38,032 nt of DNA, taken from contig JANQLR010000059.1 of NCBI GenBank assembly GCA_028280525.1, positions 1 to 38,032 of the forward strand, in the 5' to 3' direction. Position 1 is the stretch's first letter; each line of letters begins with the position of its first letter. Of the stretch, positions 8,040 through 16,756 are shown in pieces. A model generated the notes under the pieces. That model saw only the letters and a list, made by a program, of their open reading frames with translations. It did not search any database and had not been told where the DNA came from. Origin of the DNA: Longimicrobiales bacterium. Its GTDB lineage: Bacteria; Gemmatimonadota; Gemmatimonadetes; Longimicrobiales; Gaopeijiaceae. The position numbers and the translations under genes are program-made.

Positions 8040-10205
8040 GTGATGGCTTCCTACCCTTCCCCCCCGGGCCGCGCACCCTCCGGTGACCCGCGCGCCCGCT
8101 GTACCCGAGCGCGCCTCCTGCTCCTCGGAGCCGCCGCCCTCCTGACGCCGCTCGGGAGCGCGGACCGGACCGCCGCCCAGGAGTCACCGGGTGGCGCCGG
8201 GTCCGAGGACGGGTGGGGCTCTCCCGAGGTGATGGAGCTGGTCGAGCGGGCGCGGGCGACGCGCTCCTCCCAACAGGTCGACTCCACGCTCCAGTCGTAT
8301 CAGTCGCGGGCGAACGCCTACGTCTACTTCTACATCGACCGGCCCGACGAGGAGGAGCGCACCCTCGTGAAGGCTGACCAGATCGCCCTGGAGGTCTTCT
8401 GGGAGGCCCCCGACCGCACCCGCCAGCGGATCATCGGGCGTCGCGACGAGAAGGCGCTGCCGACGAACATCAAGTACCATCTCGACCACCTGACGGTGGT
8501 GCAGGACGAGTTCGGCCACGTCATCCGGATCGGTGACGGCGACGAGGTGTCCGCCGTCCTCCATCCGATGGCCCCGGGCGGATCCGCCCTCTACGAGTAT
8601 CGGCTCGGTCAGCAGGTGACGATCCGGACCGGCAGCACGCGTGCTCCGGTCGAGGTCCAGGAGGTCGTCGTCCGGCCCCGGAACCCCGATCGCGAGGGGT
8701 TCGTGGGCTCGGTCTACCTCGACCGCGCCCAGGCCTCGATCGTGCGGATGACCTTCACCTTCACCCGCGCCTCGTACGTCGACCCGTACCTCGACTACAT
8801 CCGGATCTCGCTCGATCACGCCCTCTGGATGGACCGCTACTGGCTGCCCTGGCGGCAGGAGCTCGAGGTGCGCCGCGAGATGCCGGTCATCGACTTCCTC
8901 GCGGGGAGCGTCATCCGGGGCCGCTTCGAAATCTCGGACTACCGCTTCAACGTCGACCTCTTCGACGGCTTCTTCAGCGGTCCGAAGGTCACGCAGGTGA
9001 CGGGCCCCGCGCTCGAGAGCTTCCCCTTCGAGCGGGGGCTCTTCGACGACCTCAACGCGCGCGGCCTGGCGTCACCCGACCGCATCGCCGAGCTCGAGTC
9101 GCAGGTGCGAGAACTCGGGCTCGACCGGGTCCGGAGCGGCCTGAATCCGCTCCGGCTGCACTGGCCCTCCTTCTCCGAGGGGCTCCGCTTCAACCGGGCG
9201 GAGGGATGGGTGTTCGGCGCCGGGAGTGCGGTCGAGCTCGGGCGGACCCGGCTCCGTGGACTGGCCGCCTGGGCGACCGGGCCGGAGGAACTCCAGTTCG
9301 AGGGCTCCATCGAACACGACCTGCTCGGCGGGCGAGCCCGGCTCGTCGGGCGGCAGAACCGGAGTCGGGACCTCGGGCCCTTCCAGGGCGCCCCGGGGGC
9401 CTTCAACTCGATCGGAGCGCTGGGCGGGAACGACTGGTCCGACCCGTACCGTGTCGACGGGGTCGAGTTGGGGTGGACCACCCGGCGCTGGGGTCCCGAC
9501 GTGGACGTTCGACTCCGGATGGAGGACGAGGACATCCGCGAGATCACCGTCGATGAACCGCTCCGCTTCCGACCGCTTCCCTACGTCGAGCAAGGCCCGC
9601 GCCTCTCTCTCGGCGCCCGGGTGGATTGGGAGTGGGAGAACGGAGCTCGACTCGCGGTGGATGGGTCGGTCTCGCGCTTCGAGGCCGGCGTGGCCTTCGT
9701 CGGTCTGGGGCCGCCCCCCGTCGACGTTCGGACCTCCGGCCGGATCGTCGTTCGAAGCGGCTGGTCGACTCCGGCGTTCCGTCCGGGCCCCCGGGCCGAG
9801 ACCTTCGCCGAGGCCGGGTTGGTCTTCGGAGAGCTGACCTTCCAGGACCTCTTCTACCTCGGCGGTCGTGGGAGCTTCCCGGGGTTCGACTTCCGGGATC
9901 GAGCGGGTTCGGAGTTCGTCCGCTTCGGAGGAGAGATCGGGACCGACCTCTCCGAAACTTGGCTGTCCGCACACGTCCGCGCGGTCGCGGGTTGGAGCGG
10001 TGGCGAGGGCCCCATCTCCATCACGACGAGCCCCGCTCGCCCCACTTCGCGCAGACCGACCGGCGTCGATGGCTGGCGCGCCTCCCTCGGCTTCGGGGTG
10101 GATACCCTCTGGAAGGTCCTCCGGGTCGACTTCATGCACGGCTTCCCAGATGGTCGCTGGGAGGTGGTCCTGAACGTCCGCCCCGATCTGGCGGGGTGGA
10201 TGTAG
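8040..10205 (+). CDS. Large outer-membrane protein, unknown function, Omp85-like C-terminal barrel
   Basis: The 721-residue product has a positively charged N-terminus and a hydrophobic signal segment (LLLLGAAALLTPLG) ending near TAAQ at about residue 45. Residues 60-330 form a soluble beta-rich domain without cysteines or a recognised catalytic motif; phrases such as GFVGSVYLDRAQASIVRMTFTF and DRYWLPWRQELEVRREM recall the periplasmic part of DUF5686-type outer-membrane proteins, but I cannot confirm this. Residues 370-721 look like an outer-membrane barrel, with LGGRGSFPGFDFRD near residue 605 in the place of the Omp85/surface-antigen lid motif. The start is GTG 8040 or ATG 8043; neither has a good ribosome site. 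It lies 72 bases after the sigma gene in the same direction and could be read from it. Function unknown. Confidence 0.72.
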   Translation: MMASYPSPPGRAPSGDPRARCTRARLLLLGAAALLTPLGSADRTAAQESPGGAGSEDGWGSPEVMELVERARATRSSQQVDSTLQSYQSRANAYVYFYIDRPDEEERTLVKADQIALEVFWEAPDRTRQRIIGRRDEKALPTNIKYHLDHLTVVQDEFGHVIRIGDGDEVSAVLHPMAPGGSALYEYRLGQQVTIRTGSTRAPVEVQEVVVRPRNPDREGFVGSVYLDRAQASIVRMTFTFTRASYVDPYLDYIRISLDHALWMDRYWLPWRQELEVRREMPVIDFLAGSVIRGRFEISDYRFNVDLFDGFFSGPKVTQVTGPALESFPFERGLFDDLNARGLASPDRIAELESQVRELGLDRVRSGLNPLRLHWPSFSEGLRFNRAEGWVFGAGSAVELGRTRLRGLAAWATGPEELQFEGSIEHDLLGGRARLVGRQNRSRDLGPFQGAPGAFNSIGALGGNDWSDPYRVDGVELGWTTRRWGPDVDVRLRMEDEDIREITVDEPLRFRPLPYVEQGPRLSLGARVDWEWENGARLAVDGSVSRFEAGVAFVGLGPPPVDVRTSGRIVVRSGWSTPAFRPGPRAETFAEAGLVFGELTFQDLFYLGGRGSFPGFDFRDRAGSEFVRFGGEIGTDLSETWLSAHVRAVAGWSGGEGPISITTSPARPTSRRPTGVDGWRASLGFGVDTLWKVLRVDFMHGFPDGRWEVVLNVRPDLAGWM

Positions 10206-10340
10206 CCGCGTCCGGCACCACCGGCACCTCGACGCTGCGGGCTGTTGAGACTCTCCCGCCCCCGGCGGACCTGGCCCGTCACGATCCATCCACGAAGGAC
10301 GTGCGCGGGGCAGGGTCGCTGAGGGCGGGGTGTCTCCGAT

Positions 10341-10679
10341 TCAGGCCGCCTCGGCCCGGCTCCCCGAGAGCATCACCAGCTCCTGCACGTGGATCTCGAC
10401 GGAGGGGATGGTGACGCCGTCGCGCTCCCAGCTGTCGTACTCGACACGCCCCTCCACGTAGAGGCGGTCGCCGGTCCGGATGTAGTCCTCGGCGAGCTGC
10501 GCCAGGGCGTTCCAGCAGACGAGACGATGCCACTCGGTCCGCTGCTCCTCGCCGCCGCTCACCTTGCGGTTCGTGGCCAGCGAGAAGTTCGCGACCCGCT
10601 TCCCCGTCTTCGTGTCCCGCACCTCCGGGTCGCGGCCGACGTTCCCGACGAGGATGATCTTGTTCACGCTGCGACTCAT
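10341..10679 (-). CDS. ssb: Single-stranded DNA-binding protein
   Basis: Binds and protects single-stranded DNA in replication and repair. From the ATG at 10679 the product is 112 residues (MSRSVNKIILVGNVGRDPEVR). It carries the OB-fold signature running through KRVANFSLATNRK and the WHRLVCWNALAQLAEDYIRTGDRLYVEGRVE block. It is the OB fold only: the flexible tail and the acidic DDDIPF-type tip that recruits partners in many SSB proteins are absent, the sequence ending GSRAEAA. This suggests a second, short SSB paralogue or a primary SSB without the interaction tail. An AGGAG-like ribosome site precedes the start. polA ends 125 bases upstream on the same strand with no obvious promoter in between, so the two are probably co-transcribed. 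The track's 913-residue ORF here is a shadow of polA. Confidence 0.94.
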   Translation of the reverse strand: MSRSVNKIILVGNVGRDPEVRDTKTGKRVANFSLATNRKVSGGEEQRTEWHRLVCWNALAQLAEDYIRTGDRLYVEGRVEYDSWERDGVTIPSVEIHVQELVMLSGSRAEAA

Positions 10680-10804
10680 GGGCTGGGCTCCTGCCAAGGG
10701 TGGGTCCGACGGTGCACGCCACCGCCGGTCGCACCGCACGATCGCACGCGGCTCGGGGCGACCCGATGGCGAGGGGGGACGACCACCCGCCTGGCGCGGC
10801 CGCG

Positions 10805-13585
10805 CTACCCCTTCGCGTCGTACCAGCTCGTCCCGACGCCCCACTCCGCCACGACCGGCACCTCCAGCTTCACCGCCCCCTCCATCCGCTCGACCACCAC
10901 GTCGGCCACGGCGTTCACCTCCGACTCGGGGAGTTCGAAGAGGAGTTCGTCGTGCACCTGCAGGAGCATGACGGCGTGGGTGTCGGCCTCGGCCAGAGCG
11001 GCGTCGACGTCCAGCATGGCCTGCTTGATCATGTCGGCGGCCGTCCCCTGGATCGGGGTGTTCTGCGCGATGCGCTCGCCGAAGGCGCGGACGTTCCAGT
11101 TCCCGCTCTTCAGCTCCGGCACGTAGCGACGACGGCCGAGGAGCGTCTCCACGTAGCCGTCCGTCTTCGCCTTCTCGACCTGCGCATCGAGGAAGGTCCG
11201 CACCCCGGCGAAGCGCTCGAAGTACTGATCGATGAAGGCCTGCGCCTCGTCGCGCGCGATCCCGAGCTGGCGCGCCAGGGAGAAGGCGCCCTGCCCGTAG
11301 AGCGTCGCGAAGTTGATCGTCTTCGCGCGGGCGCGCATGTCGGCGGTGACGTCCTCGATCGCCACGTCGAAGATCACCGCGGCCGTCTGCCGATGGACGT
11401 CGATCCGGTTCCGGAAGGCGTGGACGAACGCCTCGTCTCCCGAGAAGTGGGCGAGTACGCGGAGTTCGATCTGCGAGTAGTCGGCCCCGAGCAGAACGTG
11501 GCCCTCGCGCGCGACGAAGCCCTTTCGGATCTCGCGCCCGAGCGCGGTCCGAATCGGGATGTTCTGGAGATTCGGCTCGCTCGAGCTGAGCCGGCCCGTC
11601 GCAGCAACCGTCTGGTTGAAGGAGGTGTGGATCCGGCCCGTCTCCGGATGGACGAGCTTCGGCAGGGCATCGACGTAGGTCGAGCGCAGCTTCTCGAGCT
11701 CGCGGAACTCCATCATGAGACGCGGGACCTCGTGCCCCATCGCGGCGAGTTCCTCCAGAACCGAGGCGTCGGTACTCGGACCGGTCTTCGTCTTCTTGAG
11801 GACGGGAAGGCCGAGGCGTTCGAAGAGGATCTCCCGCAGCTGGATCGGTGAGTTCAGGTTGAACTCCTCTCCCGCCGCCTTGTAGAGGTCCTCCCGCAGG
11901 TGGGCGAGTTCGCGGGTCAGCCGGTCGTGCATGGCCGCGAAGAAGTCTCCGTCGATCGCGATCCCGGCGCGCTCCATCCCGGCGAGGACGGGCACGAGCC
12001 GCATCTCCAGCTCCGCGTAGAGCTCGGTCAGCCCGGCGGCCTCCAACTCGTCGCGGAAGTGGAGGTGCAGTCGCTCGGCACAGTCGACCCGTTCGCACGC
12101 CCAGGCTCCCGCCGCCTCCAGCGACACCTCGGCGAAGGGGATGCGTTTCCGCCCCTTCCCCACCACCTCGTCGAGGGGCGTGGTGCGGAAGGTCAGGAGC
12201 GCCGTCGCCAGCTCGGGAAGGCCGTGCGAGCGCCGCCCCGGATCGAGGACGTACGAGGCGACCATCGTGTCGGCGAGCGGCCCCGCGACCTCGATCCCGT
12301 GCCGGCCGAGGAGGAGCAGGTCCCGCTTGAGGTCGTGCCCGGCGATCGGGAGCGCCGGGTCGGCGAGCGCATCGCGGAGGGGGCCGAGCTCCGTTGTGTC
12401 GGGCCCCGGGAGGTTCGGCACCTCGTCGCCGGAGTCGCCGAAGTCGAGCTCGAGCCCTCCGCCCCGGCGGTGTTCGAAGGGGAGGTAGAAGGCCCGACCG
12501 GACCCGACCGAGAGGGCGAGGCCCACGAGCCGCGCCCGCATCGCGTCCTCGGTGGATCCGACGGCGTGAATCGCCACGTGCCCATTCTCTCGCGCCGCCG
12601 CGATCACCCCGGGGAGACGAGCGGGATCGGTCAGGACTTCGTATTCGGCCTCCACCGCCGTCGGGCTCCGGACGGAGGCTTCGTCGAGTGCGGTGCCGGT
12701 GTACTTCTCGGCGAGGCGCCGGAACTCGAACTCCACGAAGACGTCGCGCAGCGCGGCGGAGTCCGGCTCCTGCACCCGGAGCGTCTCGAAGTCGATGTCC
12801 AGCTCGAGGTCGCGCATGATCGTCACGAGGCGTTTCGACATCCGCACGTCCTCGACGTGGTCCGTCATCGCCTCTCGCGCGCGCTTCCCCTTGAGCGTCG
12901 GCCCCGCCTCGATCAGCGCCTCCAGCGTGCCGTGCTCCTCCAGAAGCTTCAACGCCGTCTTCGGCCCGATCCCCGGCGCCCCGGGGACGTTGTCGGCGGA
13001 GTCGCCGATCAGGGCCAGGTAGTCGATCACCCCGGAGGGCGGGATGCCGAACTTCTCGTGCGCGTTCTCGACGCCCACCCACTCCGCGCTGACCCCGGTC
13101 GGGCCGCCCCGCCCCGGGTTCATCAGCGCGACGTCCTCGTCGATCAGCTGGTAGAAGTCCTTGTCGCCGGAGACGATCACCGACTCGATCCCCCGCTCCT
13201 TGGCGATGCGGGAGAGCGTCCCGATCACGTCGTCCGCCTCGTACCCCTCCAGCTCGACGACCGGGTCGTTGTACGCCTCGACCATCCGTCGAATCCCGGC
13301 CAGCGAGTCCCGGAGATCGTCCGGCATCTTCTCCCGCGTGGCCTTGTACTCGGGGTACATCTGGTCCCGGAAGGAGTCGCCCGCATCGAAGACGATCGCC
13401 AGGTAGTCCGGCTCGAACTCGTCCCGGAGCGCCTCCAGGAACTGCGCCATCCCGAAGGCGGCCGAGGTGTTCTCCCCCCTCGAGTTGGTCAGTGGTCGCT
13501 GGATGAAGGCGAAGTACGAGCGGTAGATGAGCGCGTACGCGTCGACGAGGAAGAGACGGGGGCGGGTCTTGGGAGGGATCTGCAC
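10805..13585 (-). CDS. polA: DNA polymerase I, with degenerate 3'-5' exonuclease domain
   Basis: Family A polymerase of 926 residues for gap filling and primer removal. The 5' nuclease domain (about 1-300) keeps its acidic motifs (FLVDAYALIYRSYFAF, EGYEADDVIG, SGDKDFYQL, GDSADNVPGAPGIGPKTA). The polymerase domain (about 550-926) is intact: ATGRLSSSEPNLQNIP, ADYSQIELRVLAH, the O-helix RARAKTINFATLYGQGAF and the final QVHDELLFE. The central exonuclease fold is present but worn. Where E. coli has FDTET, this has IHAVG. The NLKYD aspartate is kept (HDLKRD), while YAAED becomes WACER. Three of four metal-binding acids are therefore lost and proofreading is unlikely, as in several other family A enzymes. 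It has its own candidate promoter and is followed by ssb. Confidence 0.96.
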   Translation of the reverse strand: MQIPPKTRPRLFLVDAYALIYRSYFAFIQRPLTNSRGENTSAAFGMAQFLEALRDEFEPDYLAIVFDAGDSFRDQMYPEYKATREKMPDDLRDSLAGIRRMVEAYNDPVVELEGYEADDVIGTLSRIAKERGIESVIVSGDKDFYQLIDEDVALMNPGRGGPTGVSAEWVGVENAHEKFGIPPSGVIDYLALIGDSADNVPGAPGIGPKTALKLLEEHGTLEALIEAGPTLKGKRAREAMTDHVEDVRMSKRLVTIMRDLELDIDFETLRVQEPDSAALRDVFVEFEFRRLAEKYTGTALDEASVRSPTAVEAEYEVLTDPARLPGVIAAARENGHVAIHAVGSTEDAMRARLVGLALSVGSGRAFYLPFEHRRGGGLELDFGDSGDEVPNLPGPDTTELGPLRDALADPALPIAGHDLKRDLLLLGRHGIEVAGPLADTMVASYVLDPGRRSHGLPELATALLTFRTTPLDEVVGKGRKRIPFAEVSLEAAGAWACERVDCAERLHLHFRDELEAAGLTELYAELEMRLVPVLAGMERAGIAIDGDFFAAMHDRLTRELAHLREDLYKAAGEEFNLNSPIQLREILFERLGLPVLKKTKTGPSTDASVLEELAAMGHEVPRLMMEFRELEKLRSTYVDALPKLVHPETGRIHTSFNQTVAATGRLSSSEPNLQNIPIRTALGREIRKGFVAREGHVLLGADYSQIELRVLAHFSGDEAFVHAFRNRIDVHRQTAAVIFDVAIEDVTADMRARAKTINFATLYGQGAFSLARQLGIARDEAQAFIDQYFERFAGVRTFLDAQVEKAKTDGYVETLLGRRRYVPELKSGNWNVRAFGERIAQNTPIQGTAADMIKQAMLDVDAALAEADTHAVMLLQVHDELLFELPESEVNAVADVVVERMEGAVKLEVPVVAEWGVGTSWYDAKG

Positions 13586-13636
13586 GGCGGGTCGGTCGGA
13601 GGGGCCGATGTGTCCGGGTGGGCCCGGGGCGGCCTC

Positions 13637-13642
13637 AAGCTA
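13637..13642 (-). promoter_or_regulatory. Candidate -10/-7 element TAGCTT(G) for polA
   Basis: On the minus strand ACACTAGCTTGAGG lies 51 bases before the polA start, downstream of the cspA-like terminator. There is no clear TTG upstream at 17-21 bases. It resembles the other TAnnTT elements in the window. Confidence 0.35.
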
Positions 13643-13696
13643 GTGTGATGTCGCGGACGTCCGGTAGCCACCGAGGAGTGGGGCTGGGCGGACCCC

Positions 13697-13734
13697 AAAA
13701 AAGAAAGGCGCCCCGTGCCGAGCACGAGGCGCCT
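13697..13734 (-). terminator. Strong intrinsic terminator of the cold-shock gene
   Basis: On the minus strand AGGCGCCTCGTGC and GCACGGGGCGCCT form a 13-base stem with one G-U pair around the triloop TCG, followed directly by TTCTTTTTT. It lies 22 bases after the cold-shock stop codon and isolates that gene from polA. Confidence 0.93.
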
Positions 13735-13756
13735 CGAGAACAGCGGGCGGTTCTCG

Positions 13757-13957
13757 CTAGGCCCGAATCACGTTGCTCGCCTGGGGTCCACGATCCGTCT
13801 CCAGGAGTTCGAACTCGACCTCCTCACCCTGCTCCAACGTTCGGAAGCCATCGCCAGAGATCGCCGAGAAGTGGACGAAGACATCGGTGCCGGCGTCATT
13901 CTGGATGAAGCCGTACCCTTTGGCGTCATTGAACCACTTCACGGTACCCTTGGACAT
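13757..13957 (-). CDS. Cold-shock protein (CspA family)
   Basis: A 66-residue nucleic-acid-binding OB-fold protein that acts as an RNA chaperone. [19 protein letters not shown] and DVFVHFSAI are the RNP1 and RNP2 motifs with the surface aromatic residues in place. The track's 116-residue version extends upstream; the ATG at 13957 is chosen because it begins the conserved [10 protein letters not shown] and is preceded by a clear GGAGG. The 200 bases between this start and the upstream lytic transglycosylase stop leave room for the long 5' leader typical of cspA mRNAs, but I could not define a promoter. A strong terminator follows, so this is a single-gene transcript. Confidence 0.96.
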   Translation of the reverse strand: MSKGTVKWFNDAKGYGFIQNDAGTDVFVHFSAISGDGFRTLEQGEEVEFELLETDRGPQASNVIRA

Positions 13958-14158
13958 TGGCGCTGCCTCCTGCTGGGGAATCAAACACGGCCACTCGGCC
14001 GGTTCATGCACCATGCCCGATCCGCGAAGTGCACGGCAAGGAAAACGTGCCGGGGCGGCGGGGGCGGTCCGGAGGTACTCGGCCGCAAATGGCCGGGGTA
14101 CGGGCACTTCGAGGAGGCGAGGCGCCCGCAGGGTGAGCGGTGCGGCTGGCGACGGTCG

Positions 14159-16549
14159 CTACTCGAGGACCGCCCGGTCCCCGTAGATCGCCCGGTAGAT
14201 CGCGAGGTTGCGCGTGATGTTCTTCACGTAGCCGCGCGTTTCCGAGAAGGGGATGCGCTCGGTGAAGCGGTCGAGTTCATCGATCTCCGGGAAGCTCTTC
14301 CACCGGTTCGCACGGGTCGGTCCGGCGTTGTAGGCGGAGAGGACGAGGGGGAGCTCCGGACCGAAGCGATCGAGCATGTCGACCAGGAACTTCGCGCCGA
14401 GGTGGAGGTTGACCTCCGCCGTCTCGAGGGAGGCCGGAGAGAAGTTGCGAGGACCCACCGAACGGGCGACCTCGCGCCCCGTCGCCGGCATCACCTGCAT
14501 GAGGCCCAAGGCGCCGGCGCTCGACTCGATGTCCTCCACGAAGGCGGACTCCTGGCGAATCAGTGCGCCCACCAGAATCGGGTCGAGACCCCACTCGGCT
14601 GCCTCCCGCTCGATCATCTCCCGGAAGGGGAAGGGGTAGACGACGCGGAGAAGTGCGTCCGTCCACGGCTCGCCCTGGCGACGGAGCGCCCACCCCATGT
14701 TGATCCCGTCGATCGTCCGGCCGAGCTCGTTGAGGGCGTGCGCGAGGGCGAGTCGATCCTCGCGACTCCCCCTGGCCTCGGTCTCGTCCACGAGCCGGTC
14801 GACCGCCCGATCCGCCACCGCGTCGAACCCCGCCGCGTCGAGGAGCTCGATCTCCCGGACCCGGGTCTCGAGCGGGGCCTGCAGCTCGACGCTGCCGTCG
14901 GGGAGTTCGGGGATCTGGAAGGACTCCCCGAGCAGCTCGCCGGTCATCACGGTGTAGTAGGCGAAGGGCTCCTCGCGGCGAAGCCGGTCGAGGAGGGGAC
15001 GCGCCTCCTCCCCTCGCCCCAGGTCGAAGCGGGTGCGGGCCGCCCAGTAGCTCGCCTCCTCCCACCGGCGACCACCGGGGAACTGATCCAGGTAGCGGGA
15101 GAAGACGCGCTCGGCGTCCTCCACATTCCCCCGCGTCAGGTGAATCTGGCCCGAGCGCATCCGGGCGAGCCCCGCCTGCGACCGATTCGGCGCCATCCGC
15201 ACGACCTGATCGTACAGCTCGAGAGCGCGGTCCCACTCGCGGCGATCGTGGGCGCGGTCCGCGCGCAGGAAGACGACCTGAGCCGCCTGATCGGTGTCGG
15301 GATACCGCTCGATCAGCCAGCGACGGAGGGTCGCCTCGCGGGAGGTCTCCCCCTGCCGCCGGCGCAGCCCCGCCCACAGCTCCAGGACGCGCGCGCCGAT
15401 CGCCGGGTCGGGGTGCTCGTCCAGAGCTCGGTACTCCTCGATCGCGGCCTCCACCCGCGAGCGGACGGTCGAGGCGAGGCGCGCCCGCTCGACCCGGACC
15501 GAGGCGTCCGGCTCCTCGCCAGCCGCGGTCGAGAGCTCCACGTGCCGATCGTACGCGGCGAGGGCCCGGCGTCCGTCTCCCAGGCGGTCCAGGGAGCGAC
15601 CGAGTCGACGCGCTTCGTCGGCGTCCGGCTCGGTATGGTCGAAGAGCGGCCGTGCGGAGCGCATCCCCGGACCGGAGAGCGGGGCGGTCTCCCAGGCGCG
15701 TCGCCACCGATCGAGCGCGAGCGCGGTGTCACCCCGCGCGAACGCGAGATCGCCGAGCGCTTCGAAGGAGAGCGCCACCCTCACGTCGGAGGTGACCTCG
15801 GTGGAGAGCCGCAGATAGCTCTCCTCGGCCTGCGCGCTATCCCCGGCCGCGAGCGCCGCAACGGCCTCGGCCCGCCAGAGTCGGGAACGCTCCCCCGGAT
15901 CGGCGAGGCGACCGAGTGCCTCGCGGACGAAGGCGGTGTCTCCCTCCTCGATCGGCCCGTCGATCACGGAAACGAGGATCGCCGTGGAGAGGAGCGGGTG
16001 GTCGGAGAGCTCGTCGACCTGCTCGAGACCCGAGGATCGCTCCCCGGTGTCGAGGAGGAGTCGGGCGAGGCGCGCCCGAACGACCTCCACCGCCTCGAGC
16101 CCCTCGGCACCCCCGGCCCGCAGGGCGAGCGCGCTGCGCCACGCGTCGATCGCCTCGGCGCCGCGGTCGAGCTCCTCGAGGGCCCGCGCCCGCAGCTCCG
16201 TCGCGATCGCGTCCCCCTCGGCCCACGCGGCGCCGTCCAGAAGGTCGACGACCCCGGCCCAGTTCCGGTACCCGGCCTCGGCGCGCAGGTGGAGGAGCCG
16301 TCCCTCGTCGTCGAGCGCCCCGTCCCGCTCAACCGCCCGGAGGATCTCCGAGGCGTGGAAGTACCGGCCCACCTCGATCTCGGCGCGAGCGGAGTCGACC
16401 CTCGGATCGCGGGATATCTCGCCGCCGAGGGTGGTGTTCGACGCCGAGGTCCACGCCGCCAGCAGGGGCAGGGCGGCGACCCCGAAGAGGAGGACGGCTC
16501 GAACGGGGCGACGGGCGGCATGCGGCATGCGGTCGATCGAGGCGGGCAT
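14159..16549 (-). CDS. Slt70-type soluble lytic murein transglycosylase
   Basis: Cleaves the glycan strand of peptidoglycan in the periplasm, leaving anhydro-MurNAc ends. The 796-residue protein starts with a signal or anchor segment (AVLLFGVAALPLLAAW). A long alpha-helical region of TPR/superhelix type fills about residues 40-600, with repeated motifs such as ALELYDQVVRMAP and AERVFSRYLDQFPGG. The C-terminal SLT catalytic domain follows (about 630-796), with the catalytic glutamate at residue 667 in RQESAF, then SSAGALGLMQVMPATG and LPLVLSAYNAGPTRANRW. The order of domains and the size fit Slt70-like enzymes rather than short MltE/EmtA types. The second ATG at residue 8 is an alternative start. 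The exbB-like gene lies 207 bases upstream with a terminator between, so it has its own promoter, possibly TAGACT at 16614-16619. Confidence 0.92.
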   Translation of the reverse strand: MPASIDRMPHAARRPVRAVLLFGVAALPLLAAWTSASNTTLGGEISRDPRVDSARAEIEVGRYFHASEILRAVERDGALDDEGRLLHLRAEAGYRNWAGVVDLLDGAAWAEGDAIATELRARALEELDRGAEAIDAWRSALALRAGGAEGLEAVEVVRARLARLLLDTGERSSGLEQVDELSDHPLLSTAILVSVIDGPIEEGDTAFVREALGRLADPGERSRLWRAEAVAALAAGDSAQAEESYLRLSTEVTSDVRVALSFEALGDLAFARGDTALALDRWRRAWETAPLSGPGMRSARPLFDHTEPDADEARRLGRSLDRLGDGRRALAAYDRHVELSTAAGEEPDASVRVERARLASTVRSRVEAAIEEYRALDEHPDPAIGARVLELWAGLRRRQGETSREATLRRWLIERYPDTDQAAQVVFLRADRAHDRREWDRALELYDQVVRMAPNRSQAGLARMRSGQIHLTRGNVEDAERVFSRYLDQFPGGRRWEEASYWAARTRFDLGRGEEARPLLDRLRREEPFAYYTVMTGELLGESFQIPELPDGSVELQAPLETRVREIELLDAAGFDAVADRAVDRLVDETEARGSREDRLALAHALNELGRTIDGINMGWALRRQGEPWTDALLRVVYPFPFREMIEREAAEWGLDPILVGALIRQESAFVEDIESSAGALGLMQVMPATGREVARSVGPRNFSPASLETAEVNLHLGAKFLVDMLDRFGPELPLVLSAYNAGPTRANRWKSFPEIDELDRFTERIPFSETRGYVKNITRNLAIYRAIYGDRAVLE

Positions 16550-16677
16550 GCGGTGGAGTGAAGTGGGTGGGCGGCAGCGCGTGTCGAGGGTGGCGTCCCC
16601 CGAGGCGCAGTGGAGTCTAATCCCGAACCCGCGGGCTACGACAGGGGATCCGGCGCGGGCTCCCGCCCGGAAACGAA

Positions 16678-16710
16678 AGGAGGCCGCCCGGTCATCCCGG
16701 ACGGCCTCCT
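16678..16710 (-). terminator. Intrinsic terminator after the exbB-like gene
   Basis: On the minus strand AGGAGGCCGTCCGG and CCGGGCGGCCTCCT pair over 14 bases with one G-U pair around a five-base loop, followed by TTCGTTTC. It lies 46 bases after the stop at 16757 and separates the gene from the lytic transglycosylase. Confidence 0.85.
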
Positions 16711-16756
16711 CGGCTCGTGCGAACTCCGGCGAATCACGCCGGACGGGGAGTCCCCG

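Noticed and set aside
11900-13648. 582-residue plus-strand ORF
   Set aside because: Shadow of polA, rich in Arg/Val/Glu/Gly as expected for antisense GC-rich DNA.
13715-16561. 948-residue plus-strand ORF
   Set aside because: Antisense to the cold-shock gene and lytic transglycosylase; low-complexity composition and no motif.
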